From Sphingorhabdus pulchriflava (lineage in GTDB: Bacteria > Pseudomonadota > Alphaproteobacteria > Sphingomonadales > Sphingomonadaceae), in assembly GCF_003367235.1 (NCBI RefSeq), contig NZ_QRGP01000001.1, forward strand, positions 124,001 to 188,000: a stretch of 64,000 nucleotides of DNA. The letters are read 5' to 3'. Below, one piece after another: positions 40,389-49,782 of this stretch. Each line of letters starts with the position of its first letter. Position 1 is the stretch's first letter. The notes under the pieces were generated by a model. It was given only the letters and a program-made list of their open reading frames with translations, searched no databases and was not told the origin of the DNA. Position numbers and translations under genes: made by a program.

Positions 40389-40844
40389 ATGGCAATGAGT
40401 GGTGGCAAGGATGATGGCCAGCCGATGATGGAAATGAACACGACGCCGTTGATTGACGTCATGCTCGTTCTCCTCATCATGCTGATGATCACCATCCCTC
40501 CCGTATCGCACGCTGTTAACATCGACCTGCCGGTGCAGGATCCGAACCAGCCGCCGCCGGAAGAATTGATCGATCCGGTGGTCAACAAGATCGTGATCAT
40601 GCCGAACAATGAAATCCAGTGGAACGGCACGCCGTCTTCGCTGGACCAGATCGAGCAGTATCTCGTTCAGACCAAATCAATGAGCCCGGAACCCGAATTG
40701 CAGTTCCAGCCCGCCCCGACCGCGATGTACGACATTGTCGACCAGACGCTGGCCGTGGTGAAGCGGAGCGGCATCACCAAATTCGGTTTCGTCGGAAACG
40801 AACAATATCGCGTCTTTGGAAAGTCTGCCGTTCCTGGCAACTGA
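40389..40844 (+). CDS. exbD: ExbD/TolR biopolymer transport protein (second copy)
   Basis: 151 residues, normal ExbD layout. M-N-T-T-P-L-I-D-V-M-L-V-L-L-I-M-L-M-I gives the membrane helix with its Asp. The periplasmic domain has D-L-P-V-Q and a Pro-rich linker P-N-Q-P-P-P-E-E-L. No cysteine, unlike the first copy. It is the last gene of the cluster; a terminator begins 23 bases after the stop. TTAAGGAGCAAAA gives a good ribosome site. Confidence 0.92.
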   Translation: MAMSGGKDDGQPMMEMNTTPLIDVMLVLLIMLMITIPPVSHAVNIDLPVQDPNQPPPEELIDPVVNKIVIMPNNEIQWNGTPSSLDQIEQYLVQTKSMSPEPELQFQPAPTAMYDIVDQTLAVVKRSGITKFGFVGNEQYRVFGKSAVPGN

Positions 40845-40867
40845 TCCAAACAGGCAATCGACATTTA

Positions 40868-40896
40868 GGGGCGGCCATTGTGCCGCCCTTTTTTTG
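40868..40896 (+). terminator. Rho-independent terminator of the tonB-exb cluster
   Basis: GGGCGGC (40869-40875) and GCCGCCC (40882-40888) form a 7-bp G/C stem with a 6-base loop, followed by seven T. Confidence 0.93.
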
Positions 40897-41037
40897 TGTT
40901 CAAGTCCAGCGATCATTTGGACGACTGTTTCTGGTAAGACCGTCGCTGTAGGGGTTGGTGCGCGGGCACGTCGAAAGCAGACTCAAACAAAAACTGGCAA
41001 GATTGCCCGGTCGCAACCATTGTGATAGCCCAAGGTC

Positions 41038-41439
41038 ATGAAGGCTTCTTGTCAATGTGGACAGTTGCACGTGACCGTGCCCGGACCAACATCATCCATT
41101 GTAGTCTGCCATTGCATAGCTTGCCAAAAGCGGACAGGTTCCCCCTTTGGTGAAGCCGCTTATTACCCCCATGATCAGGTTAACATTGAAGGCGCGTCAA
41201 AGCAGTTTACGCGCCCCACAGACCTTGGCGGAACCTTCGATCAATTCTTCTGCGAGGAATGCGGCACTACCGTTTTCATGCGAGGCACTAAAAATCCTGA
41301 CGTAACTGGTATCCCGATAGGCTTGTTTGACGACGCGCATATGATGCAGCCAATCCGTTCGGTTTGGGAAGACAGGCGTCACCCATGGGTCGAAATTTCA
41401 ACGGCTACGCAGCATTTCCCAAGGGCCCGCGTGGATTGA
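41038..41439 (+). CDS. GFA-family (glutathione-dependent formaldehyde-activating-like) protein
   Basis: 133 residues. Zinc-binding cysteines in C-Q-C-G-Q-L, C-H-C-I-A-C-Q and F-F-C-E-E-C-G-T are typical of the GFA fold. The family includes formaldehyde-glutathione enzymes, but most members have no proven activity. Stand-alone gene, convergent with the ABC exporter. Lower GC than its neighbours is visible by eye. Confidence 0.85.
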   Translation: MKASCQCGQLHVTVPGPTSSIVVCHCIACQKRTGSPFGEAAYYPHDQVNIEGASKQFTRPTDLGGTFDQFFCEECGTTVFMRGTKNPDVTGIPIGLFDDAHMMQPIRSVWEDRRHPWVEISTATQHFPRARVD

Positions 41440-41501
41440 TTGAATATGCTTCCACCTACCTGGCGAAGGCAGCCATACGAACCTGCTCGAAGGCAATTGG
41501 A

Positions 41502-43301
41502 TCAAGCATCAAATTGCAAACTCGCTAGTCGTGCATAGAGCCCGCCAGCTTTGCTTAAGGCATCATGTGTGCCTTCCTCCACAATGCGACCTTCGTCCAT
41601 CACGATGATGCGGTCCGCCTTGCGCACCGTTGCCAGGCGGTGAGCGATAACGATCGTGGTGCGGCCTTCCATAAGATGCTCGAGCGCATCCTGCACCAGC
41701 CGCTCGCTCTCGGCGTCCAATGCACTGGTGGCCTCGTCTAGCAGCAGGATCGGTGCATCGCGCAGCAGCGCCCGGGCGATGGCAATGCGTTGCCGTTGGC
41801 CGCCCGAAAGCCGCGCACCGCCTTCTCCCAGATAGGTATCTAGGCCCTGCGGCAGTTCGCGCAGGAAATTGCCGGCATTGGCCTGTTCCGCCGCACCCCA
41901 GATCGCGGCATCATCGGCGAGCCAGTTGCCGTAGCGCAGATTGTCGCGCGCGGAGGCCGCGAAAAGCACGGTGTCCTGTGGGACCAGCGCCATACGCTGG
42001 CGAAATTCGGCCGGATCGGCGCTAGTCAGGGCTACGCCGTCAATCCGCACGGTGCCCGATTCTGGATCGTAAAAACGCTGAGCCAACTGGAACAAGGTCG
42101 ATTTGCCCGCACCCGAAGGCCCGACCACCGCAACCGTTTCCCCGGGCAAAATCTTCAGGCTGAAATCGCTAAGCGCGGCAACCTCCGGCCGGGTCGGATA
42201 GCGGAATTTGACATTCTGGAACTCGATTTGCCCTCGCGGCGCGGGCATCGCCACCGGATTTGCTGGCGGTGCAATATCTGGCACTTCCTGCATCAGCTCG
42301 GCCAATCGCGCTGATGCCCCTGCCGCGCGCACAAGGTCGCCATAGACCTCGGAAAGCGCCCCGAAAGCCCCGGCGACCAACCCGCCATAAAGCACCAGCG
42401 CCATGATCGTGCCGCTGGTGATGGTTTTGGCGGCGACCTGTTCGGTGCCCTCCCAAACCAGCATGGTAATCGCGCCAAATATCAATGCGATGACAATCGC
42501 GGTCATCAATGCGCGGATGCGGATTCGCTTCTTCGCGGCCGTGAAAGTGTTCTCGACCGCATCGGAAAAGCGCTGCTGCTCGCGGCTTTCCTGTCCGAAG
42601 GCCTGCACGATTTTGAGAGCGCCGAGCGATTCCGAGGTGATGGTGCCTATATCGGCCACCCGGTCTTGGCTACTGCGCGAAGCCTTTTCCAGCCGCCGCC
42701 CCATATAGACGATGGGAAACACCACCAGCGGGATACCGAAAAGCAAAATCGCGGTTAGCTTGGGCGCCATGCTGAACAGTAATGCGATACCGCCGACTCC
42801 GATGACGACATTACGCAAAGCGACCGATACCGTCGTACCGACTACTTGCTCGATAATCGCAGTATCCGATGTCATGCGGCTCGCGATTTCGGCGGGGCGG
42901 TTTTCTTCAAAGAATCGCGGCGCGAGGCGCAACAGGTTACTTTGTACTGCAACGCGGATATCGGCGACGACGCGTTCACCCAGCCAGCTGACAAAATAGA
43001 AGCGGAAGGCTGTCGCAAGGCCGAGAACGACGACAATAGCCAGCAAAATCTGGAAATAAGGGGCTACATTACCCCCATCCTGCGCAAAGCCGTTATCGAT
43101 CACATATTTTGACCCCATAGGGATCGCCAAAGTCGCCCCTGCAGCCACGAGCAAAGCCAGTGCCGCAAAGACAATCTGCTTTGGATAGCGCACTGCATGT
43201 TTCCAGATCATACCCAGATTAGACAGGCGTTTGTTTGCAGGCTTATCTATCGGCGCGACGGTTTGCGCTTCTGCTGTTTGCTCAAGGGCATTGTCAGTCA
43301 T
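41502..43301 (-). CDS. ABC-type exporter, fused membrane and ATPase domains (MsbA-like)
   Basis: 599 residues. Six membrane helices in the first 320 residues, then a nucleotide-binding domain: Walker A G-P-S-G-A-G-K-S-T, Q-loop L-V-P-Q-D-T-V-L, signature L-S-G-G-Q-R-Q-R, Walker B I-L-L-L-D-E-A-T-S, and H-loop V-I-A-H-R-L. A half-transporter that works as a homodimer, exporting lipids, glycans or drugs. Substrate not shown. A hydrophilic N-terminus of about 40 residues precedes the first helix. Confidence 0.92.
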   Translation of the reverse strand: MTDNALEQTAEAQTVAPIDKPANKRLSNLGMIWKHAVRYPKQIVFAALALLVAAGATLAIPMGSKYVIDNGFAQDGGNVAPYFQILLAIVVVLGLATAFRFYFVSWLGERVVADIRVAVQSNLLRLAPRFFEENRPAEIASRMTSDTAIIEQVVGTTVSVALRNVVIGVGGIALLFSMAPKLTAILLFGIPLVVFPIVYMGRRLEKASRSSQDRVADIGTITSESLGALKIVQAFGQESREQQRFSDAVENTFTAAKKRIRIRALMTAIVIALIFGAITMLVWEGTEQVAAKTITSGTIMALVLYGGLVAGAFGALSEVYGDLVRAAGASARLAELMQEVPDIAPPANPVAMPAPRGQIEFQNVKFRYPTRPEVAALSDFSLKILPGETVAVVGPSGAGKSTLFQLAQRFYDPESGTVRIDGVALTSADPAEFRQRMALVPQDTVLFAASARDNLRYGNWLADDAAIWGAAEQANAGNFLRELPQGLDTYLGEGGARLSGGQRQRIAIARALLRDAPILLLDEATSALDAESERLVQDALEHLMEGRTTIVIAHRLATVRKADRIIVMDEGRIVEEGTHDALSKAGGLYARLASLQFDA

Positions 43302-43452
43302 TCCAGCCGCCTAGCAGGCGTGGCGAAGCGTCACAATCGCAGAGAATTGGCTAAGCTCGATTTTCTATGGTGCAATGCACAATAAATGCCTATGTTGATC
43401 GGCGAAACAGGATGCCCGATTTTCCGGGCGCACGACATTCGGGGACGCATAG

Positions 43453-44691
43453 ATGCTCTACACCGGTTACGATATCCAGCGCGGCTTTCTGGCCAGTGCT
43501 GGCTGGATCGCCCAGAAACAGGCGGATTTCCTCAACAATTTCACCAATTCGCCTTTGAACTATGGCAATCTGACCTCGGTCACCGCCTCTGCGCTCGACG
43601 TGTTCGCCCATTCGGTGATGCCGCGCGGCAAGCCAGCTTTTGATCTCAAGGTCGTCGAAATCGACGGCAAGCATCTGCCGGTCGAGGAACATAATGTCGC
43701 GCGCAAACCCTTTGGCCAGCTCAAGCACTTCACCTATGAAGGCAGCGAGAGCAAGCCCAAGCTGCTGATCTGTGCGCCTATGTCGGGCCACTTTGCGACG
43801 TTGCTGCGCGGTACTGTCGAGCGGATGCTGCCGACGCATGATGTCTATATCACCGACTGGAAAGACGCGCGCGATGTGCCGCTGACCGGCGGCGGCTTCG
43901 ACCTTGAAAGCTATATCGACTATCTGATCGAATGGCTCGAATTCATCGGCCCCGATGCCGGTGGTCGCGGTGCGCATATGCTCGCGGTCTGCCAGCCGTC
44001 GGTCCCGGCCTATGCCGCCGCGGCTATTATGAGTGCAAACAAGCACCCGTTGCGCCCGCGTACGCTGACCATGATGGGCGGACCGATCGACACGCGCGAA
44101 GCGCCGACTGCGGTCAACGATCATGCGACCCGTCGCCCGCATGACTGGTTCGTGCACAATGTGATTGCGACTGTACCGCCTTATTACAAGGGCGCTGGAC
44201 GCCGCGTCTATCCGGGCTGGCTGCAGCTCTCCGGTTTCATGTCGATGAACCTGGGCAATCACATGATCAGCCACTGGTCGATGTTCTCGAACCTCGTCGA
44301 AGGCGATGGTGAGAGTGCTGACCGGCACAAGGATTTCTACGACGAATATCGCGCTGTCTGCGACATGACCGCCGAATTCTATCTGCAGACCGTCGATACC
44401 GTGTTCCAGAGGCATCTGTTGCCCAAGGGCGAGTTCAACTATCGTGGCAAGCTGGTCGATCCGGGCGCGATTGACGATATTGCACTGCTAGCAATCGAGG
44501 GCGAACGGGACGATATCAGCGGCATCGGCCAGACCAAGGCGGCTTTGACGATCGCAACCGGCCTTCCGGATGCGATGAAACAATATCATATGGCCCCCGA
44601 AGTCGGCCATTATGGCATCTTCAACGGCAGCAAATGGCGTGAGAAGATTGCACCGATTGTTGAAGACTGGATCCTCTCGCACAACGGCTAG
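43453..44691 (+). CDS. phaZ: intracellular polyhydroxyalkanoate depolymerase
   Basis: 412 residues, alpha/beta-hydrolase of the intracellular PHA depolymerase family, which mobilises stored polyester granules. The nucleophile motif is A-V-C-Q-P-S: cysteine takes the place of serine in the lipase box, as in Ralstonia PhaZa1. An Asp in E-G-E-R-D-D and a His in E-V-G-H-Y-G complete the triad. No PHA synthase is in the window. Divergent from the ABC exporter. Confidence 0.92.
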   Translation: MLYTGYDIQRGFLASAGWIAQKQADFLNNFTNSPLNYGNLTSVTASALDVFAHSVMPRGKPAFDLKVVEIDGKHLPVEEHNVARKPFGQLKHFTYEGSESKPKLLICAPMSGHFATLLRGTVERMLPTHDVYITDWKDARDVPLTGGGFDLESYIDYLIEWLEFIGPDAGGRGAHMLAVCQPSVPAYAAAAIMSANKHPLRPRTLTMMGGPIDTREAPTAVNDHATRRPHDWFVHNVIATVPPYYKGAGRRVYPGWLQLSGFMSMNLGNHMISHWSMFSNLVEGDGESADRHKDFYDEYRAVCDMTAEFYLQTVDTVFQRHLLPKGEFNYRGKLVDPGAIDDIALLAIEGERDDISGIGQTKAALTIATGLPDAMKQYHMAPEVGHYGIFNGSKWREKIAPIVEDWILSHNG

Positions 44692-44748
44692 ACAATCGCG
44701 GCTCTATTGCCCAAACCCCTGTACCAAGCCTGATTGGGGGAGGGGCGA

Positions 44749-45732
44749 TTGAGTCTTCGCATTAGTGCAGCCATTGAACGCTGGCCGGTCGCCGGTCAGT
44801 TCATCATTTCGCGCGGATCCAGGACCCATGTTGATGTGCTGGTCGCCGCGGCCAGCGACGGCGCGCATGTGGGGCTGGGTGAGGCCACCGCGATCTACTA
44901 TCATGGCGAAAGCGCCGAAAGCTGCCTGACGCAGATTGAAGCGCTAATCGAGATACTGGAATCGTTGGATGTGCGCGAGGCGCGGGCGGCAGTGCAGACT
45001 TTGCTGCCCCCCGGCGCTGCGCGCAATGCGCTCGATTGTGCGCTGTGGGATCTGGAGGCCAAAGCCAGTGGTCAGCCATTGTGGCGGCTTGCGGGACTGA
45101 ACGAGGCTCCACGGGCTTTGCCGACAGCCTTCACTATCTCGCTCGGCGATCCCGATGTCATGGAAAGCCATGCCGCAGGCGCGGTGGCGCGTGGCTTTGG
45201 CCTTTTGAAACTAAAACTGACTGGCGAGGGCGATCGGGAGCGGGTCGCCGCCGTGCGGAAAGGCGCACCCCAAGCGCGGCTGATCGTCGATGCCAATGAA
45301 AGCTGGGCTGCGCTTGATATTGAAGCGGAGGCGACGGCACTGGCGGCGCTGGGTGTCGAGATGATCGAGCAGCCCGTTCCGGTCGGGCAGGATGCCTTGC
45401 TTGAAGGCGTGACATCGCCTTTGCCCATCCTCGCCGATGAAAGTTGCCAATCGAGCGCCGATCTGGAGCTATGCGCCCGCTATTATGACGGCATCAACAT
45501 CAAACTCGACAAGGCTGGTGGATTGACCGAAGCATTGGTGATGGCGAGGGAAGCCGAAACGCGCGGGCTGAAGTTGATGGTCGGTTGCATGCTTTCGACC
45601 AGCTTGGGTATCGGACCTGCTTTTCTTGTCGCGCAGGGTGTCCAATGGGTCGATCTGGACGGACCGATCTTGCTAGCCGAAGATCGAGAAGATGGATTCC
45701 GCTTTGATAAGGGAATGATCCTGCCGACGTGA
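44749..45732 (+). CDS. dipeptide epimerase (enolase superfamily)
   Basis: 327 residues from a TTG with a strong GGGGGAGGGG upstream. It belongs to the L-Ala-D/L-Glu epimerase group: catalytic lysines in L-L-K-L-K-L-T-G and N-I-K-L-D-K-A-G-G, and metal ligands in V-D-A-N-E-S, E-Q-P-V-P and A-D-E-S. It epimerises dipeptides, usually in peptidoglycan recycling. 57 bases after phaZ, possibly a separate unit. Confidence 0.88.
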   Translation: MSLRISAAIERWPVAGQFIISRGSRTHVDVLVAAASDGAHVGLGEATAIYYHGESAESCLTQIEALIEILESLDVREARAAVQTLLPPGAARNALDCALWDLEAKASGQPLWRLAGLNEAPRALPTAFTISLGDPDVMESHAAGAVARGFGLLKLKLTGEGDRERVAAVRKGAPQARLIVDANESWAALDIEAEATALAALGVEMIEQPVPVGQDALLEGVTSPLPILADESCQSSADLELCARYYDGINIKLDKAGGLTEALVMAREAETRGLKLMVGCMLSTSLGIGPAFLVAQGVQWVDLDGPILLAEDREDGFRFDKGMILPT

Positions 45733-45744
45733 ACCGGCAGGATC
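45717..45744. terminator. bidirectional hairpin between convergent genes
   Basis: GATCCTGCCG (45717-45726) and CGGCAGGATC (45735-45744) form a perfect 10-bp stem with an 8-base loop, covering the stop codon of the epimerase. There is no long T run, so it may work as a weak terminator or mRNA end. Confidence 0.55.
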
Positions 45745-45754
45745 GAATTTCAGT

Positions 45755-46048
45755 TCAAACCGCGTCAAGATACTCGATCTCGGGCGCTCCCGCCAGGCAA
45801 GGGCCGAGCTTGGGGCCAGCGGCGCGGAAATAGTCGGTCTTGCCATGCGCATCGAGCGCGGCCTGATCGGCATAGGCTTCAAGCACCCGATAGACCTGAC
45901 CATTGGCGCGCGAGCGGGTGAGCGTGTAGAACAGATTGCCCGGTTCATTGGCGCGAACCTGCGCGGCGAGTTCGGTGAAGATTGCTTCAAATTCGGCGTT
46001 CTTGCCTTCTGCGACGGTCAGGGTCGCGACTACTCCAATTCCTGCCAT
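45755..46048 (-). CDS. antibiotic-biosynthesis-monooxygenase-fold (ABM) protein
   Basis: 97 residues, small ferredoxin-like ABM fold (T-L-T-V-A-E-G-K, E-P-G-N-L-F-Y, Y-A-D-Q-A-A-L-D-A-H). Members act on quinols or bind haem; the precise reaction is not predictable. Start chosen at ATG 46048 because GAGAGGA lies 6 bases upstream. Last gene of the MaoC-thiolase-CMD-ABM run on the minus strand. Confidence 0.8.
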   Translation of the reverse strand: MAGIGVVATLTVAEGKNAEFEAIFTELAAQVRANEPGNLFYTLTRSRANGQVYRVLEAYADQAALDAHGKTDYFRAAGPKLGPCLAGAPEIEYLDAV

Positions 46049-46082
46049 TTGCATTCCTCTCTCTTGTTTTGGAAATTCGGAT

Positions 46083-46676
46083 TCAGTTCCGGCCGTCGAG
46101 CGCCGGATCCAGTTCCTGCCCGGGGTCGAGCTGCACGCCAAAGCTGTTCAGCATCATCGATACCTGGGTATATTGGCCAACGGTCATCACCAGATCCATC
46201 TTCTGCTTGTCGCTAAAGAAGGACAGGGCAGCCCAGCTGGCATCGCTGACGTGGAAATCGCGGGTGAGATCATCCGTCGCGCGCAGCATGGCGCGGTCCG
46301 CCTCGTTCCATGACGGATCGTCGGGTCCAGCCTTGATGGCTTCGATTTCAGCTTCGGTCAGCCCGGCATCAAGCCCGATGCGGGTGTGCTGGGTGAATTC
46401 ATAGCCCGACGCGCAATTATAGCCGACGCGCAGGATCACCAGTTCGCGGTCGCGCTCAGACAGGCTGTTGCGCCGCGATAACATGTAACCGCCCCATGCC
46501 AGAAAGGCGGTGAGCGCCTTGGGTGCGTGGACCATGGTGCGGAAAATGTTGAGGATGTGCCCGCCGGAACGGGTCACATCCTTTGCGGCCTCGACTATGG
46601 GTGCCAGAGCCTCGCGCTGCTCATCATCGATCTTTTCGAGATCGACGGGGGCAATGCGAGGCGCCGACAACCGCAT
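46083..46676 (-). CDS. carboxymuconolactone decarboxylase family protein
   Basis: 197 residues of the CMD/AhpD-like fold. R-D-R-E-L-V-I-L-R-V and Y-E-F-T-Q-H-T-R-I-G-L match the conserved core. Only one cysteine (Y-N-C-A-S-G) is present at the place where AhpD-type peroxidases have C-x-x-C, so a peroxidase activity is doubtful. Starts 2 bases after the thiolase stop, so coupled to it. Confidence 0.85.
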   Translation of the reverse strand: MRLSAPRIAPVDLEKIDDEQREALAPIVEAAKDVTRSGGHILNIFRTMVHAPKALTAFLAWGGYMLSRRNSLSERDRELVILRVGYNCASGYEFTQHTRIGLDAGLTEAEIEAIKAGPDDPSWNEADRAMLRATDDLTRDFHVSDASWAALSFFSDKQKMDLVMTVGQYTQVSMMLNSFGVQLDPGQELDPALDGRN

Positions 46677-46677
46677 G

Positions 46678-47859
46678 TTAGAGGACTTCGAACAGACCGG
46701 CAGCACCCTGGCCGCCGCCGATGCACATGGTGACCACGGCATATTTCGCACCGCGGCGCTTGCCTTCGATCAGTGCGTGGCCGGTGCAGCGGGCGCCGGT
46801 CATACCGAAGGGGTGGCCGATCGAGATCGAGCCGCCATTGACGTTGAGCAGTTCATCAGGAATGCCGAGCTTGTCGCGGCAGTACAGCACCTGCACGGCG
46901 AAAGCCTCGTTCAGTTCCCAAAGGCCGATATCGTCCATCTTCAGGTTGAAGCGTTCGAGCAGTTTGGGGATCGCGAAGACCGGGCCGATGCCCATTTCGT
47001 CGGGCTCGGTGCCAGCGACAGCCATGCCGACATAGCGGCCCAGCGGGGTCAGGCCGCGCTTTTCGGCAATTTTGGCTTCCATCAGCACGCAGGCCGACGA
47101 ACCGTCCGAGAGCTGGCTGGCGTTGCCGGCGGTGATGGTGTGGCCTTCGCCCATCACTGGCTTCAGGCTCGCAAGCCCTTCGAGCGTGGTGTCGGGGCGG
47201 TTGCAGTCGTCCTTGTTGGCGGTGACTTCCTGATAGCTGACTTCCTTTGTCTCCTTGTTCACCACAGCCATGGTGGCAGTGCAGGCGATGATTTCATCAT
47301 CGAACTTGCCCGCAGCTTGCGCGGCGGCGGTGCGTTGCTGCGACTGGAGCGAATATTCGTCCTGATATTCGCGGCTGATATTGTAGCGCTTGGCGACGAC
47401 TTCGGCGGTGCCGATCATCGGCATGTAGATATGCGGGTGCATTTCGAGCAGCTCGCGGTCGGGCTCGACAAACATCTTGCCGCTGCCAACCACTTTGGAG
47501 ATGCTTTCGAGTCCACCGGCGACACAGATGTCCATATTGTCGACCAGGATCTGCTTGGCAGCGGTCGCAATGGTCATCAGGCCCGATGAGCACTGACGGT
47601 CGATCGTCATAGCGGGGACGGTGACCGGAAGGCCTGCGCGCAGCGCGGCGAGGCGGGCGACGTTACCGCCGGTCGAGCCCTGCTGGGCAGCGGTGCCCAT
47701 CACAACGTCGTCGATTTCGCCGCCTTCGAGACCAGCACGCTCGACAGCGGCCTTGATCGAATAGGCACCGAGCGTTGCGCCGGTGGTGTTGTTGAATGCG
47801 CCGCGCGCTGCCTTGGTCAGCGGGGTACGGGCGGTGGAAACGATTACTGCGTCACGCAT
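46678..47859 (-). CDS. acetyl-CoA acetyltransferase (thiolase)
   Basis: 393 residues. Nucleophilic Cys in D-R-Q-C-S-S-G-L near residue 90, the His of W-E-L-N-E-A-F-A, H in [10 protein letters not shown], and C-I-G-G-G-Q-G-A-A near the end. It may cleave 3-ketoacyl-CoA or condense acetyl-CoA. ATG at 47859 with AAAGGA upstream. The MaoC hydratase precedes it, so the pair could serve fatty-acid or steroid side-chain oxidation (inference). Confidence 0.9.
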   Translation of the reverse strand: MRDAVIVSTARTPLTKAARGAFNNTTGATLGAYSIKAAVERAGLEGGEIDDVVMGTAAQQGSTGGNVARLAALRAGLPVTVPAMTIDRQCSSGLMTIATAAKQILVDNMDICVAGGLESISKVVGSGKMFVEPDRELLEMHPHIYMPMIGTAEVVAKRYNISREYQDEYSLQSQQRTAAAQAAGKFDDEIIACTATMAVVNKETKEVSYQEVTANKDDCNRPDTTLEGLASLKPVMGEGHTITAGNASQLSDGSSACVLMEAKIAEKRGLTPLGRYVGMAVAGTEPDEMGIGPVFAIPKLLERFNLKMDDIGLWELNEAFAVQVLYCRDKLGIPDELLNVNGGSISIGHPFGMTGARCTGHALIEGKRRGAKYAVVTMCIGGGQGAAGLFEVL

Positions 47860-47882
47860 GGGAGAATTCCTTTCGACGTTCA

Positions 47883-47972
47883 CGTCGCCCCTGCGCAGGC
47901 AGGGGCCGATGTCGGTTTAAGCCATATTCGCCGGAGACACCTCCTGCGGCCCCTGCCTGCGCAGGGGCGACG
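47883..47972. repeat. inverted repeat with 26-bp perfect arms
   Basis: 47883-47908 (starts CGTCGCCCCTGCGCAGGCAG) is the exact reverse complement of 47947-47972, with a 38-base spacer. Each arm also contains the smaller palindrome CCCCTGC...CAGGGG. It fills the gap between the MaoC and thiolase genes and resembles the REP elements common in sphingomonad genomes. Confidence 0.9.
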
Positions 47973-47981
47973 GCTAAGCTT

Positions 47982-48440
47982 TTATACGAAAAACTGGGTG
48001 ATCCACTCGGCGATGCAGGCGGGCTTTTCCTGGCCTTCAATCTCGAGCGTATATTCGATGGTCTGCTGCCACTGGCCGGGGCGCTTCTCCTCCAGCTCAA
48101 GCAGCTTGAAATGGGCGCGCACGCGCTTGCCGACGCGCACGGGCGACAGGAAGCGGGTTTTGTTGCCGCCATAGTTGACGCCCATCTTGACGCCATCGAT
48201 TTTGGGGCAGGTCGATTTCGCCATCAACACGGGCAGCAGCGAGAGCGAGAGAAAACCGTGTGCGATGGTGCCGCCGAACGGCGTCATCTTTGCCATTTCT
48301 TCGTTGACGTGGATGAACTGGTGGTCGCCGGTCGCATCGGCGAATTTGTTGACCATATCCTGGTCGACCAGCATCCAATCCGAACTACCGATGACTTCGC
48401 CGACCCGGCCTGCGAGTTCGGCAGGTGTTACTCCGCTCAT
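47982..48440 (-). CDS. MaoC-like enoyl-CoA hydratase
   Basis: 152 residues, hotdog fold. The hydratase motif is visible: F-A-D-A-T-G-D-H-Q-F-I-H-V with the catalytic Asp and His, and G-G-T-I-A-H-G-F-L-S-L-S-L. It hydrates enoyl-CoA. ATG at 48440 with AAGGAG 7 bases upstream. Upstream partner of the thiolase in the same direction. Confidence 0.9.
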   Translation of the reverse strand: MSGVTPAELAGRVGEVIGSSDWMLVDQDMVNKFADATGDHQFIHVNEEMAKMTPFGGTIAHGFLSLSLLPVLMAKSTCPKIDGVKMGVNYGGNKTRFLSPVRVGKRVRAHFKLLELEEKRPGQWQQTIEYTLEIEGQEKPACIAEWITQFFV

Positions 48441-48566
48441 ATCCTGCTCCTTGTTGGTGGATTTGCGCGCGGTTTTGCGCCTTTCAGGGCGGCTTGACAA
48501 GAGTGCAGCGGTTTTCCCCCGCTGACCCTACGTCACTTCATCGCAAAGCCTAAAGTAAAGCGCGAA

Positions 48567-49739
48567 TCATGTCTTTTTGCGGGGTGTCGACTCCGCTTTT
48601 GCTGGCGTTGAATAGGGCATGACCAAGGTGCCATCGGGTGCCGCCGTATAGGTCGTCTGCGTCGGATAGGCGAACTCGATTCCCTCTTCGGCAAAGCGTT
48701 TGGCTATACCCAGCCCGATGGTGTGGCGGGCTTTGAACATCTCGTCGACATCCTCGCTCTGCACATCAAAGACCAATTGGAAGTCGAGCGAGCTGGGGGC
48801 GAAGGTGTGAAACCCGCCGCGAATGAATTCAGCCCCCTGCGCTTCGACAATTTCGCGCAGCAAAAGAGGCACGCGTTCTGCGGTTTCGGGGCTGGTATGA
48901 TAAACTAGACTGATCAGGAAATTGACCCGGCGATAGACCGACTGGGTATTGTTGGTGATCTCCTTCTCAAGCAGCTTGGCATTCGAGATGATCTTTTCCT
49001 CACCGGTCAGCGCGCGCAGGCGGGTACTCTTCATCCCGATCCGTTCGACCCGCGCGGTTGTGGTGTCATAAGTGATGGTGTCGCCGCGTTTGAACGGGCG
49101 GTCGAAGATGATCGACATCGCCGCGAACAGATCGGAGAAGATACCCTGCGCCGCAAGGCCGATGGCGATACCGCCAACGCCAAGGCCCGCAATCAGACCG
49201 GTGACATTGACCCCCAGATTGTCGAGGATGACGATCGCTGCAATCGCGAACACCGCAAAGCTGACCAGCAAGCGAATAAGGACCATCGCGCTTTGCAACG
49301 TCTCATGCTCACCGCCACTTTCATTGGCGCGGCGCTCGATAAGGCCGATGACGATTTCGCGCAGCCAGATCGCAACCTGCAGGACAACCGCAATAGTGAA
49401 GAGCACGTCGATGGTGCGCGCCAGTTGTACGGGCGCATTGGCATAGCCGTTGACCAGTTCGACCGCGACCATGATGCGGAAGAACTTGCCCGTGCGCGCC
49501 AAAGTCCGCGCGATGATTGAGGTCATCGCGGAGCGGTCTTCGCTTTCGCGCGCGATCTTGGCAGCGCGGCCTTTGAGCCAGCTCAGCAACAGATACACCA
49601 AAGTCGCGGCAATTACGGCGACGGTCAGTTCGGCAATATTTCCGCGCACCCAGATGGTGACGACCTCTGCATAATGATTGAGGCGTTCGCCGATCGCGGC
49701 AACTGGATCGTCGGGAATTTTGGGAAGCGGTGCAGTCAT
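48567..49739 (-). CDS. mechanosensitive ion channel, MscS family
   Basis: 390 residues. Hydrophobic segments in the first 195 residues; the pore helix has G-L-G-V-G-G-I-A-I-G-L-A-A-Q and the beta domain begins F-S-D-L-F-A-A-M-S. The C-terminal domain includes L-L-R-E-I-V-E-A-Q-G. It is larger than E. coli MscS (286 aa), with an extra N-terminal membrane part. It opens under membrane tension to release solutes. Confidence 0.9.
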   Translation of the reverse strand: MTAPLPKIPDDPVAAIGERLNHYAEVVTIWVRGNIAELTVAVIAATLVYLLLSWLKGRAAKIARESEDRSAMTSIIARTLARTGKFFRIMVAVELVNGYANAPVQLARTIDVLFTIAVVLQVAIWLREIVIGLIERRANESGGEHETLQSAMVLIRLLVSFAVFAIAAIVILDNLGVNVTGLIAGLGVGGIAIGLAAQGIFSDLFAAMSIIFDRPFKRGDTITYDTTTARVERIGMKSTRLRALTGEEKIISNAKLLEKEITNNTQSVYRRVNFLISLVYHTSPETAERVPLLLREIVEAQGAEFIRGGFHTFAPSSLDFQLVFDVQSEDVDEMFKARHTIGLGIAKRFAEEGIEFAYPTQTTYTAAPDGTLVMPYSTPAKAESTPRKKT

Positions 49740-49782
49740 GGCGGCAACCCTAACCGGCCACCCTGTTAACGGCAAGGCCCAG

